From assembly GCA_036510575.1 (NCBI GenBank), contig DATCDR010000122.1, forward strand, positions 1 to 11,673: a stretch of 11,673 nt of DNA, read 5' to 3'. Numbering within the stretch: position 1 is the stretch's first letter; each line of letters starts with the position of its first letter. The notes below the pieces were generated by a model, which saw only the letters and a program-made list of their open reading frames with translations, had not been told where the DNA came from and searched no databases. This DNA comes from DATCDR01 sp036510575. GTDB taxonomy: Bacteria > Actinomycetota > Acidimicrobiia > Acidimicrobiales > Bog-793. This document shows, in pieces, positions 1 to 7,161 of this stretch. Both the position numbers and the translations under genes were made by a program.

Positions 1-450
1 CGATGGTTGCGCCACCTTCTCCGCGACCTCGCCGCAGCTGGCCGGACGATATTCGTGTCCAGCCACCTGATCAGCGAGATGGCGATGACAGCCGATCGGC
101 TGGTCGTGATCGGCCGGGGTCGACTGATCACCGAGACCAGCGTGGCCGACTTCGTCGCCAGAAGCGGTGGTGGCGGCGTAAAGCTCGTCACACCCGATCT
201 AGCCGCGTTCAATAGGACGCTCGCCGCGGCAGGGGCCAAGGTCGGGGACGGCGATGGCGAGTCGTTGACGGTGGAGGGGTTGACTGCCGCACAGGTCGGC
301 GATCTGGCCGCCCGGGACGGCCTCCGGGTTCACGAGCTGACACCGATCATCGCGTCCTTGGAGGACGCGTTCATGGAGCTGACACAAGACGAGGTGGAGT
401 ACCGCCCGTCGACGATGACCGGCGCTCTCGCCGGCAGTGAGAAGGAGTGA
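1..450 (+). CDS. ABC transporter ATP-binding protein, C-terminal part (5' end outside window)
   Basis: This is the C-terminal 149 residues of an ATPase subunit that would power an ABC-2 type exporter at the inner face of the membrane. The reading frame is open at base 1, so the Walker A, signature and Walker B motifs lie upstream of the window. What is seen is the end of the nucleotide-binding domain: a helix (LRHLLRDLAAAGRTI) followed by the H-loop VSSHLISEM, whose switch histidine is residue 22 of the fragment, then the usual DRLVVIGRGRLI strand. After it comes a roughly 100-residue C-terminal domain typical of BcrA/CcmA-like drug or lantibiotic exporters, ending in a charged tail. The stop codon TGA lies 5 bases before the permease ATG, so the two are surely co-transcribed. 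The substrate cannot be told from this fragment. Confidence 0.93.
   Translation, partial: RWLRHLLRDLAAAGRTIFVSSHLISEMAMTADRLVVIGRGRLITETSVADFVARSGGGGVKLVTPDLAAFNRTLAAAGAKVGDGDGESLTVEGLTAAQVGDLAARDGLRVHELTPIIASLEDAFMELTQDEVEYRPSTMTGALAGSEKE
442..447 (+). promoter_or_regulatory. Ribosome binding site deciding the permease start
   Basis: AAGGAG lies 8 bases before ATG 456, an ideal spacing. The alternative GTG at 447 overlaps this site itself, so it could not use it. I therefore place the permease start at 456. The site lies inside the last codons of the ATPase gene, which fits translational coupling. Confidence 0.7.
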
Positions 451-455
451 CGGAG

Positions 456-1256
456 ATGATCCAGGCGATCCAGGCCGCCCCGCCGGGGCACTATCGAGCG
501 AAGAACGTCGCCAAGTCCGAAGTTCTAAAGATGCTGACGCTGCGATCGACCGCGATCATGCTCGGCCTCACCCTCGTCGGGTCGCTCCTCGTGACGTGGC
601 TCTCGACCAGGTCGGCGCTGCACCATAGCGGCTCGTGGTACGTATCTGTTTCCTTCGATCCGACCCAGCAGTCGATGATTGGCTTGATCGTCGCGTGCCT
701 GATCGGCGGGGTGTTCGGAGCCTTGCTGATAACCGGTGAGCACGCGAGCGGCACGATCCGGACGACGCTCGCCGCCACGCCTCGACGGGGACTCTTGCTG
801 GCGACGAAGATCGGGGTCACCGCCGTGGTCACGCTTGCCTTCTTTGTGGCGCTCAGCTTCGTCGCGTTCTTCCTCGGCGAGGCCATTCTTTCTAGTGGTG
901 GCGCGCCGCATGCGAACCTTGGTTCTCCGGGGGCGTTCCGGGCTGTGGCGATGACCGGTGTGTTCATCGCGCTCACCTCCCTCATGTCGTTCGGCTTCGG
1001 GCTGGTCTTCCGCCACACTGCAGCTGCGATCGCTGCCTTCGCTGGCGTGGTCTTCGTGCTCCCGCTCGTGATGCACGGCTTCTCCCCAGCCGACCTTCGT
1101 TACCTTCCGACCAACATCCTCACGAACTCGATCACCGCAACGGTCGGCGAGGATCCAGGAGCCGTCTCACCGGCCCTAGGGTTGGGGCTGATGGCTTTCT
1201 ATGCCGCGATCTCCCTTGGCGCCGGAGCCCTGCTGTTTTCTAGGCGAGACGCTTGA
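456..1256 (+). CDS. ABC-2 type transporter permease subunit
   Basis: Integral membrane partner of the preceding ATPase, 266 residues and probably six membrane spans, the usual size for the BcrB/ABC-2 family. Hydrophobic segments are visible near residues 30-50 (AIMLGLTLVGSLLVTW), 75-95, 115-140, 160-185, 190-210 and 235-258. Between spans 2 and 3 is the family's conserved cytoplasmic stretch GEHASGTIRTTLAATPRR, which couples to the ATPase. The start ATG 456 is preferred over GTG 447 because only the former has a well-spaced AAGGAG. The last codons overlap the next gene by 4 bases (TTGA at 1253-1256). Together with the ATPase it would form a heteromeric exporter, probably for a drug, peptide or lipid-like compound that the adjacent two-component system senses. 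The substrate is inference only. Confidence 0.9.
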   Translation: MIQAIQAAPPGHYRAKNVAKSEVLKMLTLRSTAIMLGLTLVGSLLVTWLSTRSALHHSGSWYVSVSFDPTQQSMIGLIVACLIGGVFGALLITGEHASGTIRTTLAATPRRGLLLATKIGVTAVVTLAFFVALSFVAFFLGEAILSSGGAPHANLGSPGAFRAVAMTGVFIALTSLMSFGFGLVFRHTAAAIAAFAGVVFVLPLVMHGFSPADLRYLPTNILTNSITATVGEDPGAVSPALGLGLMAFYAAISLGAGALLFSRRDA

Positions 1257-2626
1257 GCGAGGCCGGCACCGAAGGCCGCTGGCTGCAGATTCGGATTCCC
1301 GAAGAACGAGCCGATCAGGTGGGCCGCCTGCTCCGCGTGATCGGCAGGGAGCCGTTCCAAAGGCGCAGCTGGGCCGAGCTCGGGTTCTTCCTCACCAGTT
1401 CCGCTCTGGCGTATGTCGCGGCGGCAACTCTGGGTGTGCTCGGGACCACCGGAGTGGCGCTCACGGTGGCGTTCGTAGGTGTCTTGATCCTCGCTGGTGG
1501 CCTACGAGCGGCGCGTGGGTTCGGCCGCTGGCAACGAGGGCTCGCCAGGCGGGTGCTCGGCGAGGAGATCGCCGAACCCGAGCCGCTCGTGCCCCGTCCT
1601 GGGTTCTTCCGGTGGCTGCGGGCGTCGCTTAGCGACACGACCGCTTGGCGGGCAGTCGGCTACTTCGTGGCGAAGGTGCCACTCACCATCTTCGGTATCT
1701 GGTTTGCCCTTGGCATCTGGCTCGAGGCTCTCTTCGGAATCACCTCACCGTTGACCGGTCACGCCGAGCCGGCGAGGTTCGGCGCTTTCGGCGAGCTGTT
1801 CGGCTACCAGCGAAACGGTGCACCACTCGGGTTCGCGGGTCACGTCGGCGTGTTCGTGACCGGCGTCCTGCTCCTTTTCATCGCTCCCTGGACGATGCGA
1901 GTGGTTGTCAGTCTCGACAGATGGCTGATGCACACGTTGCTCGGTCCTGACGCCGCGGCGTCACGTGTACGAAGCCTCGAGCAGTCGCGCTCGAAGACGC
2001 TCGACGCCGCCACCGAGACCCTCCAGCGGATCGAGCGCGACCTGCACGACGGGACACAGGCCCAGCTGGTCGCGCTGGCGATGCGACTCGGGCAGGCGAA
2101 GGACAAGCTCGACAACATCGGCGTCGAGTCCGGCGACGCTGATCTCGACGCCATCCGGCGCTTGGTCGGCGAAGCGCACAGCGGGGCCAAGGAGGCCATC
2201 ATCGATCTGCGGGACCTTGCCCGAGGTATTCACCCTCCTGCGCTCGATACCGGTCTGGAGAACGCCCTCGCGACACTGGCCGCTCGCAGTCCGGTGCCGA
2301 CGGAGGTAACAGTGTCGATCGAGTTCCGACCCACGCCTGCGATCGAAGCCATCTGCTACTTCTGCGCGGCGGAGCTTCTCGCCAATGTCGCCCAGCACGC
2401 CCAGGCCTCCCGGGCATCGCTCAGCTGTGCCCAGCACGGCCCGTGGCTGCGGATCGTGGTGCGTGACGACGGGCGCGGCGGCGCCTCGATCAACCGGGTC
2501 GGCTCATCATCGAGTGGGCTAGCCGGGTTGTCCGACCGAGTGGCCGCAGTCGACGGGCATCTGAGCATCGCCAGCCCTCCGGGAGGGCCTACGGTCGTCA
2601 CCGTCGACCTACCGACGCACGCGTGA
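1253..2626 (+). CDS. Sensor histidine kinase, NarL/DesK class, with multi-span membrane sensor
   Basis: Membrane-bound kinase of 457 residues that would autophosphorylate on a histidine and pass the phosphate to the response regulator encoded next. The N-terminal half resembles the actinobacterial 'putative sensor' domain: hydrophobic segments near residues 45-64, 66-83, 135-165 and 195-215, with no large extracellular domain, so the signal is probably sensed within or at the membrane. The dimerisation and phosphoacceptor helix (HisKA_3) contains ERDLHDG with His265. The ATP-binding domain shows the N box ELLANVAQHAQ (374-384), the G1 box DDGRGG (405-410) and the G2 box SGLAGLSDR (421-429). 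The TTG start overlaps the permease stop by 4 bases. GTG 1319 is an alternative start that would shorten the protein by 22 residues. All key residues are present, so it should be active. Confidence 0.94.
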   Translation: MSEAGTEGRWLQIRIPEERADQVGRLLRVIGREPFQRRSWAELGFFLTSSALAYVAAATLGVLGTTGVALTVAFVGVLILAGGLRAARGFGRWQRGLARRVLGEEIAEPEPLVPRPGFFRWLRASLSDTTAWRAVGYFVAKVPLTIFGIWFALGIWLEALFGITSPLTGHAEPARFGAFGELFGYQRNGAPLGFAGHVGVFVTGVLLLFIAPWTMRVVVSLDRWLMHTLLGPDAAASRVRSLEQSRSKTLDAATETLQRIERDLHDGTQAQLVALAMRLGQAKDKLDNIGVESGDADLDAIRRLVGEAHSGAKEAIIDLRDLARGIHPPALDTGLENALATLAARSPVPTEVTVSIEFRPTPAIEAICYFCAAELLANVAQHAQASRASLSCAQHGPWLRIVVRDDGRGGASINRVGSSSSGLAGLSDRVAAVDGHLSIASPPGGPTVVTVDLPTHA

Positions 2627-3291
2627 ATACGCCGGGCGCCGACGCGGTCCGGGTCGTGATCGCCGAGGACTCAGCGATCTTGCGTGACGGCTTGGTGCAG
2701 TTGTTGACGGATCGGGGCTTTGTGGTGGTCCAAGCGGTCAGTGATGCCGAGAGCCTGCAGCAAGCGGTCGCTGCCGATCCCCCCGACGTCGCGATCGTCG
2801 ATATCCGCATGCCGCCGACGTTCACCGACGAGGGATTGCGGGCGGCCGTCGGGCTGCGCCGGGATCACCCGGACGTCGGGATACTGGTGTTCTCGCAGTA
2901 CATCGAGACCCGCTACGCGGCCGAGCTTCTAGCCGGTGGAGCGGCCGGAATCGGCTATCTGCTAAAGGACCGGGTCGCCGATGTCACCGATTTTGTGGAG
3001 GCGCTCGTGCGGGTGGCTTCGGGAGGCACTGCGTTAGACCCGGAGGTGGTGACCCAGCTGATGGGTGCCTCGCGCCGAACCGACACGCTCGCGCGCTTGA
3101 GCAGTCGGGAGCGGGAGGTGCTGGCGCTGATGGCGGAGGGGCGGAGCAACTCCGCGATCGCCGTCGGCCTCGTCATCTCCGAAGGGGCGGTCGAAAAGCA
3201 CGTGGCCAACATCTTTTCCAAGCTGGACTTGGCGGCGACGTCCACCGACCACCGCCGGGTGCTCGCGGTCCTGCGGTACCTGGAGGGATGA
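2623..3291 (+). CDS. Two-component response regulator, NarL/LuxR family
   Basis: Cytoplasmic DNA-binding regulator of 222 residues, normal for the family. The receiver domain (about 9-130) has the acidic pair E15/D16, the phosphoacceptor D60 in VDIRMPP and the conserved K115 in GYLLKDR. The C-terminal LuxR-type helix-turn-helix (about 154-219) has the hallmark LSSREREVLALMAEGRSN and the recognition region SEGAVEKHVANIFSKL. The GTG start overlaps the kinase stop (GTGA, 2623-2626), giving tight 1:1 coupling of the pair. By family precedent it probably activates the ABC exporter operon in which it lies. The operon promoter and its operator would be upstream of the window. A stem-loop begins 14 bases after its stop codon. 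Confidence 0.95.
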   Translation: MNTPGADAVRVVIAEDSAILRDGLVQLLTDRGFVVVQAVSDAESLQQAVAADPPDVAIVDIRMPPTFTDEGLRAAVGLRRDHPDVGILVFSQYIETRYAAELLAGGAAGIGYLLKDRVADVTDFVEALVRVASGGTALDPEVVTQLMGASRRTDTLARLSSREREVLALMAEGRSNSAIAVGLVISEGAVEKHVANIFSKLDLAATSTDHRRVLAVLRYLEG

Positions 3292-3304
3292 CTGACCTCC
3301 CCGT

Positions 3305-3336
3305 GGGTTCGTTCACGATTCAGTACGGACGAACCC
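3305..3336 (+). terminator. Stem-loop after the ABC/two-component operon, probable terminator
   Basis: GGGTTCGTTC (3305-3314) pairs with GGACGAACCC (3327-3336): nine Watson-Crick pairs and one G-T wobble, with a 12-base loop. It starts 14 bases after the response-regulator stop. There is no T-tract, as is common for actinobacterial terminators, so it could equally be an mRNA-stabilising hairpin or an operator. Confidence 0.5.
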
Positions 3337-3519
3337 GCTGTGAGCCCTGGTTGCGCCCAAAGGTGGAGGCGTATCGGTGGCAGTGCTTGGCTGGTCTGTA
3401 GTTGATATGGGTCGATCGCTTGTGGGTCGAGAGCAAGACGTCGAGCCTGTGGGGGTCGACTGGGGGAGCGACGACGCGACGCGGTAGTCGTCTGGGTCGC
3501 TCGGCGCGACAATGGCGGT

Positions 3520-3906
3520 GTGGCAAAGCAACCGAAGCGTCAGCGTCCCGACGTGATCCATGAGCGCGCCAAGCAAGACTGGCACAAGCTGCTCGACGAG
3601 CTCACCCTGGTTCGGGCTGGGGACGACGTCACCATCGAGTTGCTAGATGCCGAGTTCGGCGACGAGTTCGAGGCAGAGCGGATGCCGCTCGCCTATATCG
3701 AGTACGACGAGCACGGCGACGAAGCCTCGGTCGCCGTCGGTGGACAAGACGGCCGCTACCCGGTCGTGCTCCGGCACGCAATCGAGCACCCGACCTCGAT
3801 CCTTTCGGACGCGAAGCCGCCCATGCTGCCCTTGGTCGTACAGATCGTCGGGGCTGACGGGTCAGAGACCTTGGTCACAGTCCTCCCCCGAGTCGAGGAG
3901 AGCTAG
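3520..3906 (+). CDS. DUF5335-like small soluble protein of unknown function
   Basis: A 128-residue acidic, soluble protein without signal peptide or membrane segment. Its pattern resembles the DUF5335 family: an N-terminal helix containing a conserved-looking Trp (KQDWHKLLDELT, 18-29), a strand with TIELLDAEFGDEFEAE (38-53), then PLAYIEYDEHGDEASVAV (56-73), LRHAIEHPTSI (84-94) and a last strand LPLVVQIVGADG (103-114). No catalytic motif is evident and the role of the family is unknown to me. The GTG start is the first start codon in this frame and has only a weak ribosome binding site. It lies 228 bases after the response regulator, so it likely has its own promoter. It is followed after 91 bases by a channel-like gene on the same strand, possibly co-transcribed. 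Family assignment is from pattern memory and should be confirmed by a profile search. Confidence 0.75.
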   Translation: MAKQPKRQRPDVIHERAKQDWHKLLDELTLVRAGDDVTIELLDAEFGDEFEAERMPLAYIEYDEHGDEASVAVGGQDGRYPVVLRHAIEHPTSILSDAKPPMLPLVVQIVGADGSETLVTVLPRVEES

Positions 3907-3997
3907 GAAGCCTCCTAGCCCGCACGAGCTCTCGCTCCCTCGGCTTCAGCCAGCATTCCCGCCTGCTGCTCTGGGCGATTCATGGGAAACTCAGTCA

Positions 3998-5122
3998 ATG
4001 GGCGTCGGCCGCGACCTGGCAGCAGCGATTGGTGCATTCCTGATTGTCCTCACCGCGTGGAGTGTTATCGGCACGGTCGTTGTTCCGCGGCGGATCCGCA
4101 GTCGACTGCCTAGGGCCGTCGCCATCGCGGTCGACGCGATCTTCCACTACGTCGCTGACCACTTCGACTCCTACGAACCTCGCGATCGGATCCTGGCCGC
4201 AGAGGCTCCGATTCAACTCATCATGCAGACCGTCGTGTGGTTGGCGGTTTTCGAGGTCGGGTTCGCACTCCTACTCTGGCCGCTCGTGGGCGACGTCGGG
4301 CTGGCCGGCGCCTTTGAACTGGCCGGCTCCTCGCTTTGCACGCTCGGCTACCTGGCGCCGCACTCTGGCGCTCCGATGGGTTTGAGCGACCTCGCCGCGC
4401 TCCTAGGTCTCGGCACGGTCGCCTTGCAAATCGGCTACCTCCCTACGCTTTATGCGGCATTCAATCGGCGCGAAGCGCTCGTGACGCTGCTGGACTCTCG
4501 AGCCGGGGTGCCCTCCTGGGGACCCGAGATGCTCGCCAGGAGCCACTACGGATTGGGCAGCGGTGTTTCCTCCATCGCTGAGCTGCCAGGGCTGTTCGAG
4601 GAGTGGGAGCGCTGGTCCGCTGACATCGCCGAGAGCCACACCACCTACTTGACGCTTGTCAACTTCCGTTCGCCTCGGGCCCTCTCGTCGTGGGTGACGG
4701 CACAACTCGCTGTGCTCGATGCTGCCGCGCTCTATTTATCGCTGTTACCTGACGCGCCTCGGGCAATCTCGGCGCGGTTGTGCCTTCGCGGTGGCTTCAC
4801 CTGCCTGACCGAGATAGCCCAGGCTCGTGGCTTCGCCGTTCCTGTCGAGGCCGATCCGAACAGCGGCATTGGCCTCACCTACGAGGAGTTCGTCGACGCC
4901 ATGTCGCGATTAGCGGCGGTGAACTTCCCCCTCGAGCGCTCGAATGAGGACGCGTGGCTCGACTTCGTGGGGTGGCGGGTCAACTACGAGGCGGCCGCTT
5001 ACGCCATAGCCCGAGCTGTCGACGCTCCGCCGGCACTGTGGTCGGGACCTCGTCGACACCCCATTCCAGTGATTCCGCCGCTTCGGCCGGCGACCCGACA
5101 AGCAAGCAAGCCGACGCTGTAG
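3998..5122 (+). CDS. Membrane protein with potassium-channel-like pore region (putative ion channel)
   Basis: A 374-residue protein with an N-terminal span (about 8-29), then a channel-like core: span 71-97, a pore-helix and filter-like stretch ELAGSSLCTLGYLAP (107-121) and span 128-154. The remaining 220 residues look cytoplasmic and helical, with the stretch WERWSADIAESHTTYLTL (203-220), a pattern I associate with actinobacterial proteins annotated as potassium channel family. The filter reads T115-L-G-Y-L119 where potassium channels have TVGYG, so selectivity is doubtful. It could be a non-selective or otherwise specialised channel, or a non-conducting relative. The frame stays open upstream into the DUF5335-like gene, but that part is low-complexity shadow sequence. 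ATG 3998 is the first start after that gene and opens directly into the first membrane span. The ribosome binding site is weak. Confidence 0.78.
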   Translation: MGVGRDLAAAIGAFLIVLTAWSVIGTVVVPRRIRSRLPRAVAIAVDAIFHYVADHFDSYEPRDRILAAEAPIQLIMQTVVWLAVFEVGFALLLWPLVGDVGLAGAFELAGSSLCTLGYLAPHSGAPMGLSDLAALLGLGTVALQIGYLPTLYAAFNRREALVTLLDSRAGVPSWGPEMLARSHYGLGSGVSSIAELPGLFEEWERWSADIAESHTTYLTLVNFRSPRALSSWVTAQLAVLDAAALYLSLLPDAPRAISARLCLRGGFTCLTEIAQARGFAVPVEADPNSGIGLTYEEFVDAMSRLAAVNFPLERSNEDAWLDFVGWRVNYEAAAYAIARAVDAPPALWSGPRRHPIPVIPPLRPATRQASKPTL

Positions 5123-5309
5123 CCGTCACCTGCTCTCGAGCCGAGGTGCCGGCGATCCTCCGCGGCGCATACATCCGGCTCTCGATTCTGGTCGTCGCGC
5201 TCGGGCTGACCACGACCCATCTCCAGCTCGAGATGCAATGCTGGGGTTTACGTCAGTTGTCGCAGCGACCGTCGCAAGGTCAGTAGGCAATGCTTCGCGG
5301 CTGACTCTT

Positions 5310-5316
5310 AGAGGAG
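5310..5316 (+). promoter_or_regulatory. Ribosome binding site of the aldo-keto reductase
   Basis: AGAGGAG lies 5 bases before ATG 5322. It selects this start over the in-frame ATG at 5238, which has no comparable site and would add 28 residues unlike the family. Confidence 0.75.
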
Positions 5317-5321
5317 ACCCT

Positions 5322-6350
5322 ATGTCTGAGTACCTGCCAGCAGCAGGCCGCTATGAATCAATGGAGTATCGCCGATGCGGTCGGAGCGGGCTGCTGCTCC
5401 CAGCGGTGTCGCTCGGGCTCTGGCACAACTTCGGCGACGATCGGACCCTCGATGATCAGCGGTCGATCCTGCGGCGAGCCTTCGATCGCGGCATCACGCA
5501 CTTCGACCTCGCCAACAACTACGGGCCGCCCTACGGCAGCGCCGAGACGAACTTCGGCTCCATCTTGCGTACGGACTTTCGGGCGCTTCGCGACGAGCTG
5601 ATCATCTCGACAAAGGCCGGATGGGACATGTGGCCTGGGCCCTATGGCAATCACGGATCGCGCAAGTACCTGCTGGCCAGCCTCGATCAGAGTCTCGCCA
5701 GGCTCGGGGTCGACTACGTTGACATCTTCTACCACCACCGCTTCGACCCAGACACCCCGCTCGAAGAGACCCTTGGTGCCCTTGACACAGCTGTCCAACA
5801 GGGAAAAGCGCTGTATGTGGGGATCTCGTCGTATTCCGACCGGCGCACGACCGAAGCGATCAAGATCCTGCGGGAGCTAGGGACGCCGCTGCTCATCCAC
5901 CAGCCGTCGTATTCGATGCTGAACCGATGGATCGAGGAACGCCTTCTCGACGTCCTCGGCGATGAGGGCGTCGGTTGCATAGCGTTCTCTCCGCTCGCCC
6001 AGGGCATGCTCACCGACCGGTATCTGAACGGCATCCCCGCCGGGTCCCGGGCCGCTCAGGGCGACTCCCTCGATCCCGGAATGTTGAGCGAAGAAAATCT
6101 CAGCCACATCCGCGCGCTCCGGGAGATCGCGAACAAGCGCGGTCAGCAGCTCGCGCAGATGGCACTCGCCTGGGCGTTACGCGATCCGCGCGTCACGTCC
6201 GTCGTCATCGGCGCGAGCAGCGTCGCTCAACTCGAGGAGAACCTCGCTGCGCTGGGGAACCGTGCGTTTTCAACCGACGAGCTGGCCGAGATCGATCAAC
6301 ACGCCGTGGACGGCGGGATCGACCTCTGGCGCGGACCAGCCACCAGTTAA
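5322..6350 (+). CDS. gpr: Aldo-keto reductase, YghZ/Gpr type (L-glyceraldehyde 3-phosphate reductase)
   Basis: NADPH-dependent cytosolic reductase of 342 residues, about the length of E. coli YghZ (Gpr), which reduces L-glyceraldehyde 3-phosphate and methylglyoxal. The match in recalled sequence is strong from end to end: YRRCGRSGLLLPAVSLGLWHNFG, ITHFDLANNYGPPYGSAE, LIISTKAGWDMWPGPYG, SRKYLLASLDQSL, GKALYVGISSYS, LLIHQPSYSMLNRW, GCIAFSPLAQGMLT and VTSVVIGAS. The aldo-keto reductase tetrad is Asp62, Tyr67, Lys98 and His139. The C-terminal cofactor-binding region VVIGASSVAQLEEN is present. It stands alone: 199 bases separate it from the channel-like gene upstream and it runs convergently toward leuD. 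The likely role is detoxification of reactive aldehydes, but the physiological substrate in this organism is inference. Confidence 0.95.
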   Translation: MSEYLPAAGRYESMEYRRCGRSGLLLPAVSLGLWHNFGDDRTLDDQRSILRRAFDRGITHFDLANNYGPPYGSAETNFGSILRTDFRALRDELIISTKAGWDMWPGPYGNHGSRKYLLASLDQSLARLGVDYVDIFYHHRFDPDTPLEETLGALDTAVQQGKALYVGISSYSDRRTTEAIKILRELGTPLLIHQPSYSMLNRWIEERLLDVLGDEGVGCIAFSPLAQGMLTDRYLNGIPAGSRAAQGDSLDPGMLSEENLSHIRALREIANKRGQQLAQMALAWALRDPRVTSVVIGASSVAQLEENLAALGNRAFSTDELAEIDQHAVDGGIDLWRGPATS

Positions 6351-6417
6351 GTCACGAGCACGTCTTGTCGCGTCGATTCGGTGTGAATTCGGACTTCCCC
6401 GTCTTTATATCGGGTCC

Positions 6418-6444
6418 GCGACTCTCGGTGAGGTGGAGAGTCGC
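6418..6444. terminator. Perfect 9-bp stem-loop between convergent genes, probable bidirectional terminator
   Basis: GCGACTCTC (6418-6426) is the exact reverse complement of GAGAGTCGC (6436-6444), with a 9-base loop. It lies between the stops of the aldo-keto reductase (6350) and leuD (6530). A second, shorter hairpin GTCGC-GAA-GCGAC lies at 6474-6486. Neither has a T-tract. Confidence 0.55.
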
Positions 6445-6529
6445 CAGATGGGGGGACTTCGTGGTTAGCCGTCGTCGCGAAGCGACCCTGATGTAAGCGT
6501 TGCCGGTGGTCCCGGTGGTGGCCGAGGCA

Positions 6530-7159
6530 TCAGTCGATGTCGGTTGCCACCGGCAAGGCGATGAGCCACGGACTGTCGATGGCGAGGCCCAATTCGAAGG
6601 CCCGAATCGAGCCCTCCTCTCGAAGCGACACGCCGATGTCATCGAGACCTTCTAAGAGCGCAGTTCGTTCCGCGGCATCCATCTCGAACGAGAAGTTCGT
6701 ACCCGTCGGTGAGGTGATCGTCTGGGTGACCAGATCAACCACTGCTTGGGACGCACCGTCGGCATCGATGACGTCGCGCTCGAGCTGGTCCTGGTCGTCG
6801 GCGACGAGCACCACGGGGAGCAAGCCGTTTTTCAGGCAGTTGTCGCGGTAGATGTCGGCGAAGCTCCGGGCCACGATCACCTTGATTCCTACGGCGAGCA
6901 TCGCCCAGACGGCGGACTCGCGAGAGCTGCCGCAGCCGAAGTTCCGACCGGCGACGAGAACTTCCGCTTTGGCGAACTGCGCCCTGTTGAGTGGAAAAGA
7001 AGGATCGAGTGAGCCATCAGCGAGTCGCTTCCGTCGAGCGAAGAGCAGCTCGGCGAAGTCCGGCTCGAGACTCCGGTGAACCGGGGTGATCTCGTCGGTG
7101 TTCACGTCGTCAGCGAGGTACGCGACGGCCACTCCGCTGACGGTTTGAAATGGCTGCAC
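6530..7159 (-). CDS. leuD: Isopropylmalate dehydratase-type small subunit (LeuD-like)
   Basis: The 209-residue swivel-domain subunit that joins LeuC to form a hydro-lyase of the aconitase family. In leucine synthesis the pair converts 2-isopropylmalate to 3-isopropylmalate. Visible motifs are VNTDEITP (19-26), GRNFGCGSSRESAVWA (71-86) with the active-site Ser-Arg pair, RSFADIYRDNCLKNGLLP (98-115) and GLDDIGVSLREE (171-182). The region after VNTDEITP differs clearly from E. coli and mycobacterial LeuD, and the usual SREHA reads SRESA, so the substrate may differ. GTG 7159 is chosen as start because it lies 2 bases after the leuC stop and gives the expected N terminus (QPFQTVSGVAV). The frame's extension to 7354 only shadows leuC. 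It is translationally coupled to leuC. Confidence 0.9.
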   Translation of the reverse strand: MQPFQTVSGVAVAYLADDVNTDEITPVHRSLEPDFAELLFARRKRLADGSLDPSFPLNRAQFAKAEVLVAGRNFGCGSSRESAVWAMLAVGIKVIVARSFADIYRDNCLKNGLLPVVLVADDQDQLERDVIDADGASQAVVDLVTQTITSPTGTNFSFEMDAAERTALLEGLDDIGVSLREEGSIRAFELGLAIDSPWLIALPVATDID

Positions 7160-7161
7160 GC

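Noticed and set aside
491..1076. Minus-strand frames of 175 and 183 codons across the permease
   Set aside because: Low-complexity Arg/Glu/His- or Ser/Pro-rich translations antisense to a gene with clear membrane spans; typical of GC-rich shadow frames.
2955..3512. Minus-strand frame of 185 codons over the response regulator and the following gap
   Set aside because: Antisense to the HTH domain coding region, Ser/Arg/Thr-rich, no recognisable motif.
3647..3997. Upstream extension of the channel-like protein into the DUF5335-like gene
   Set aside because: The added sequence is Ser/Arg/Pro-rich shadow translation overlapping a real gene in another frame; the protein proper begins at ATG 3998.
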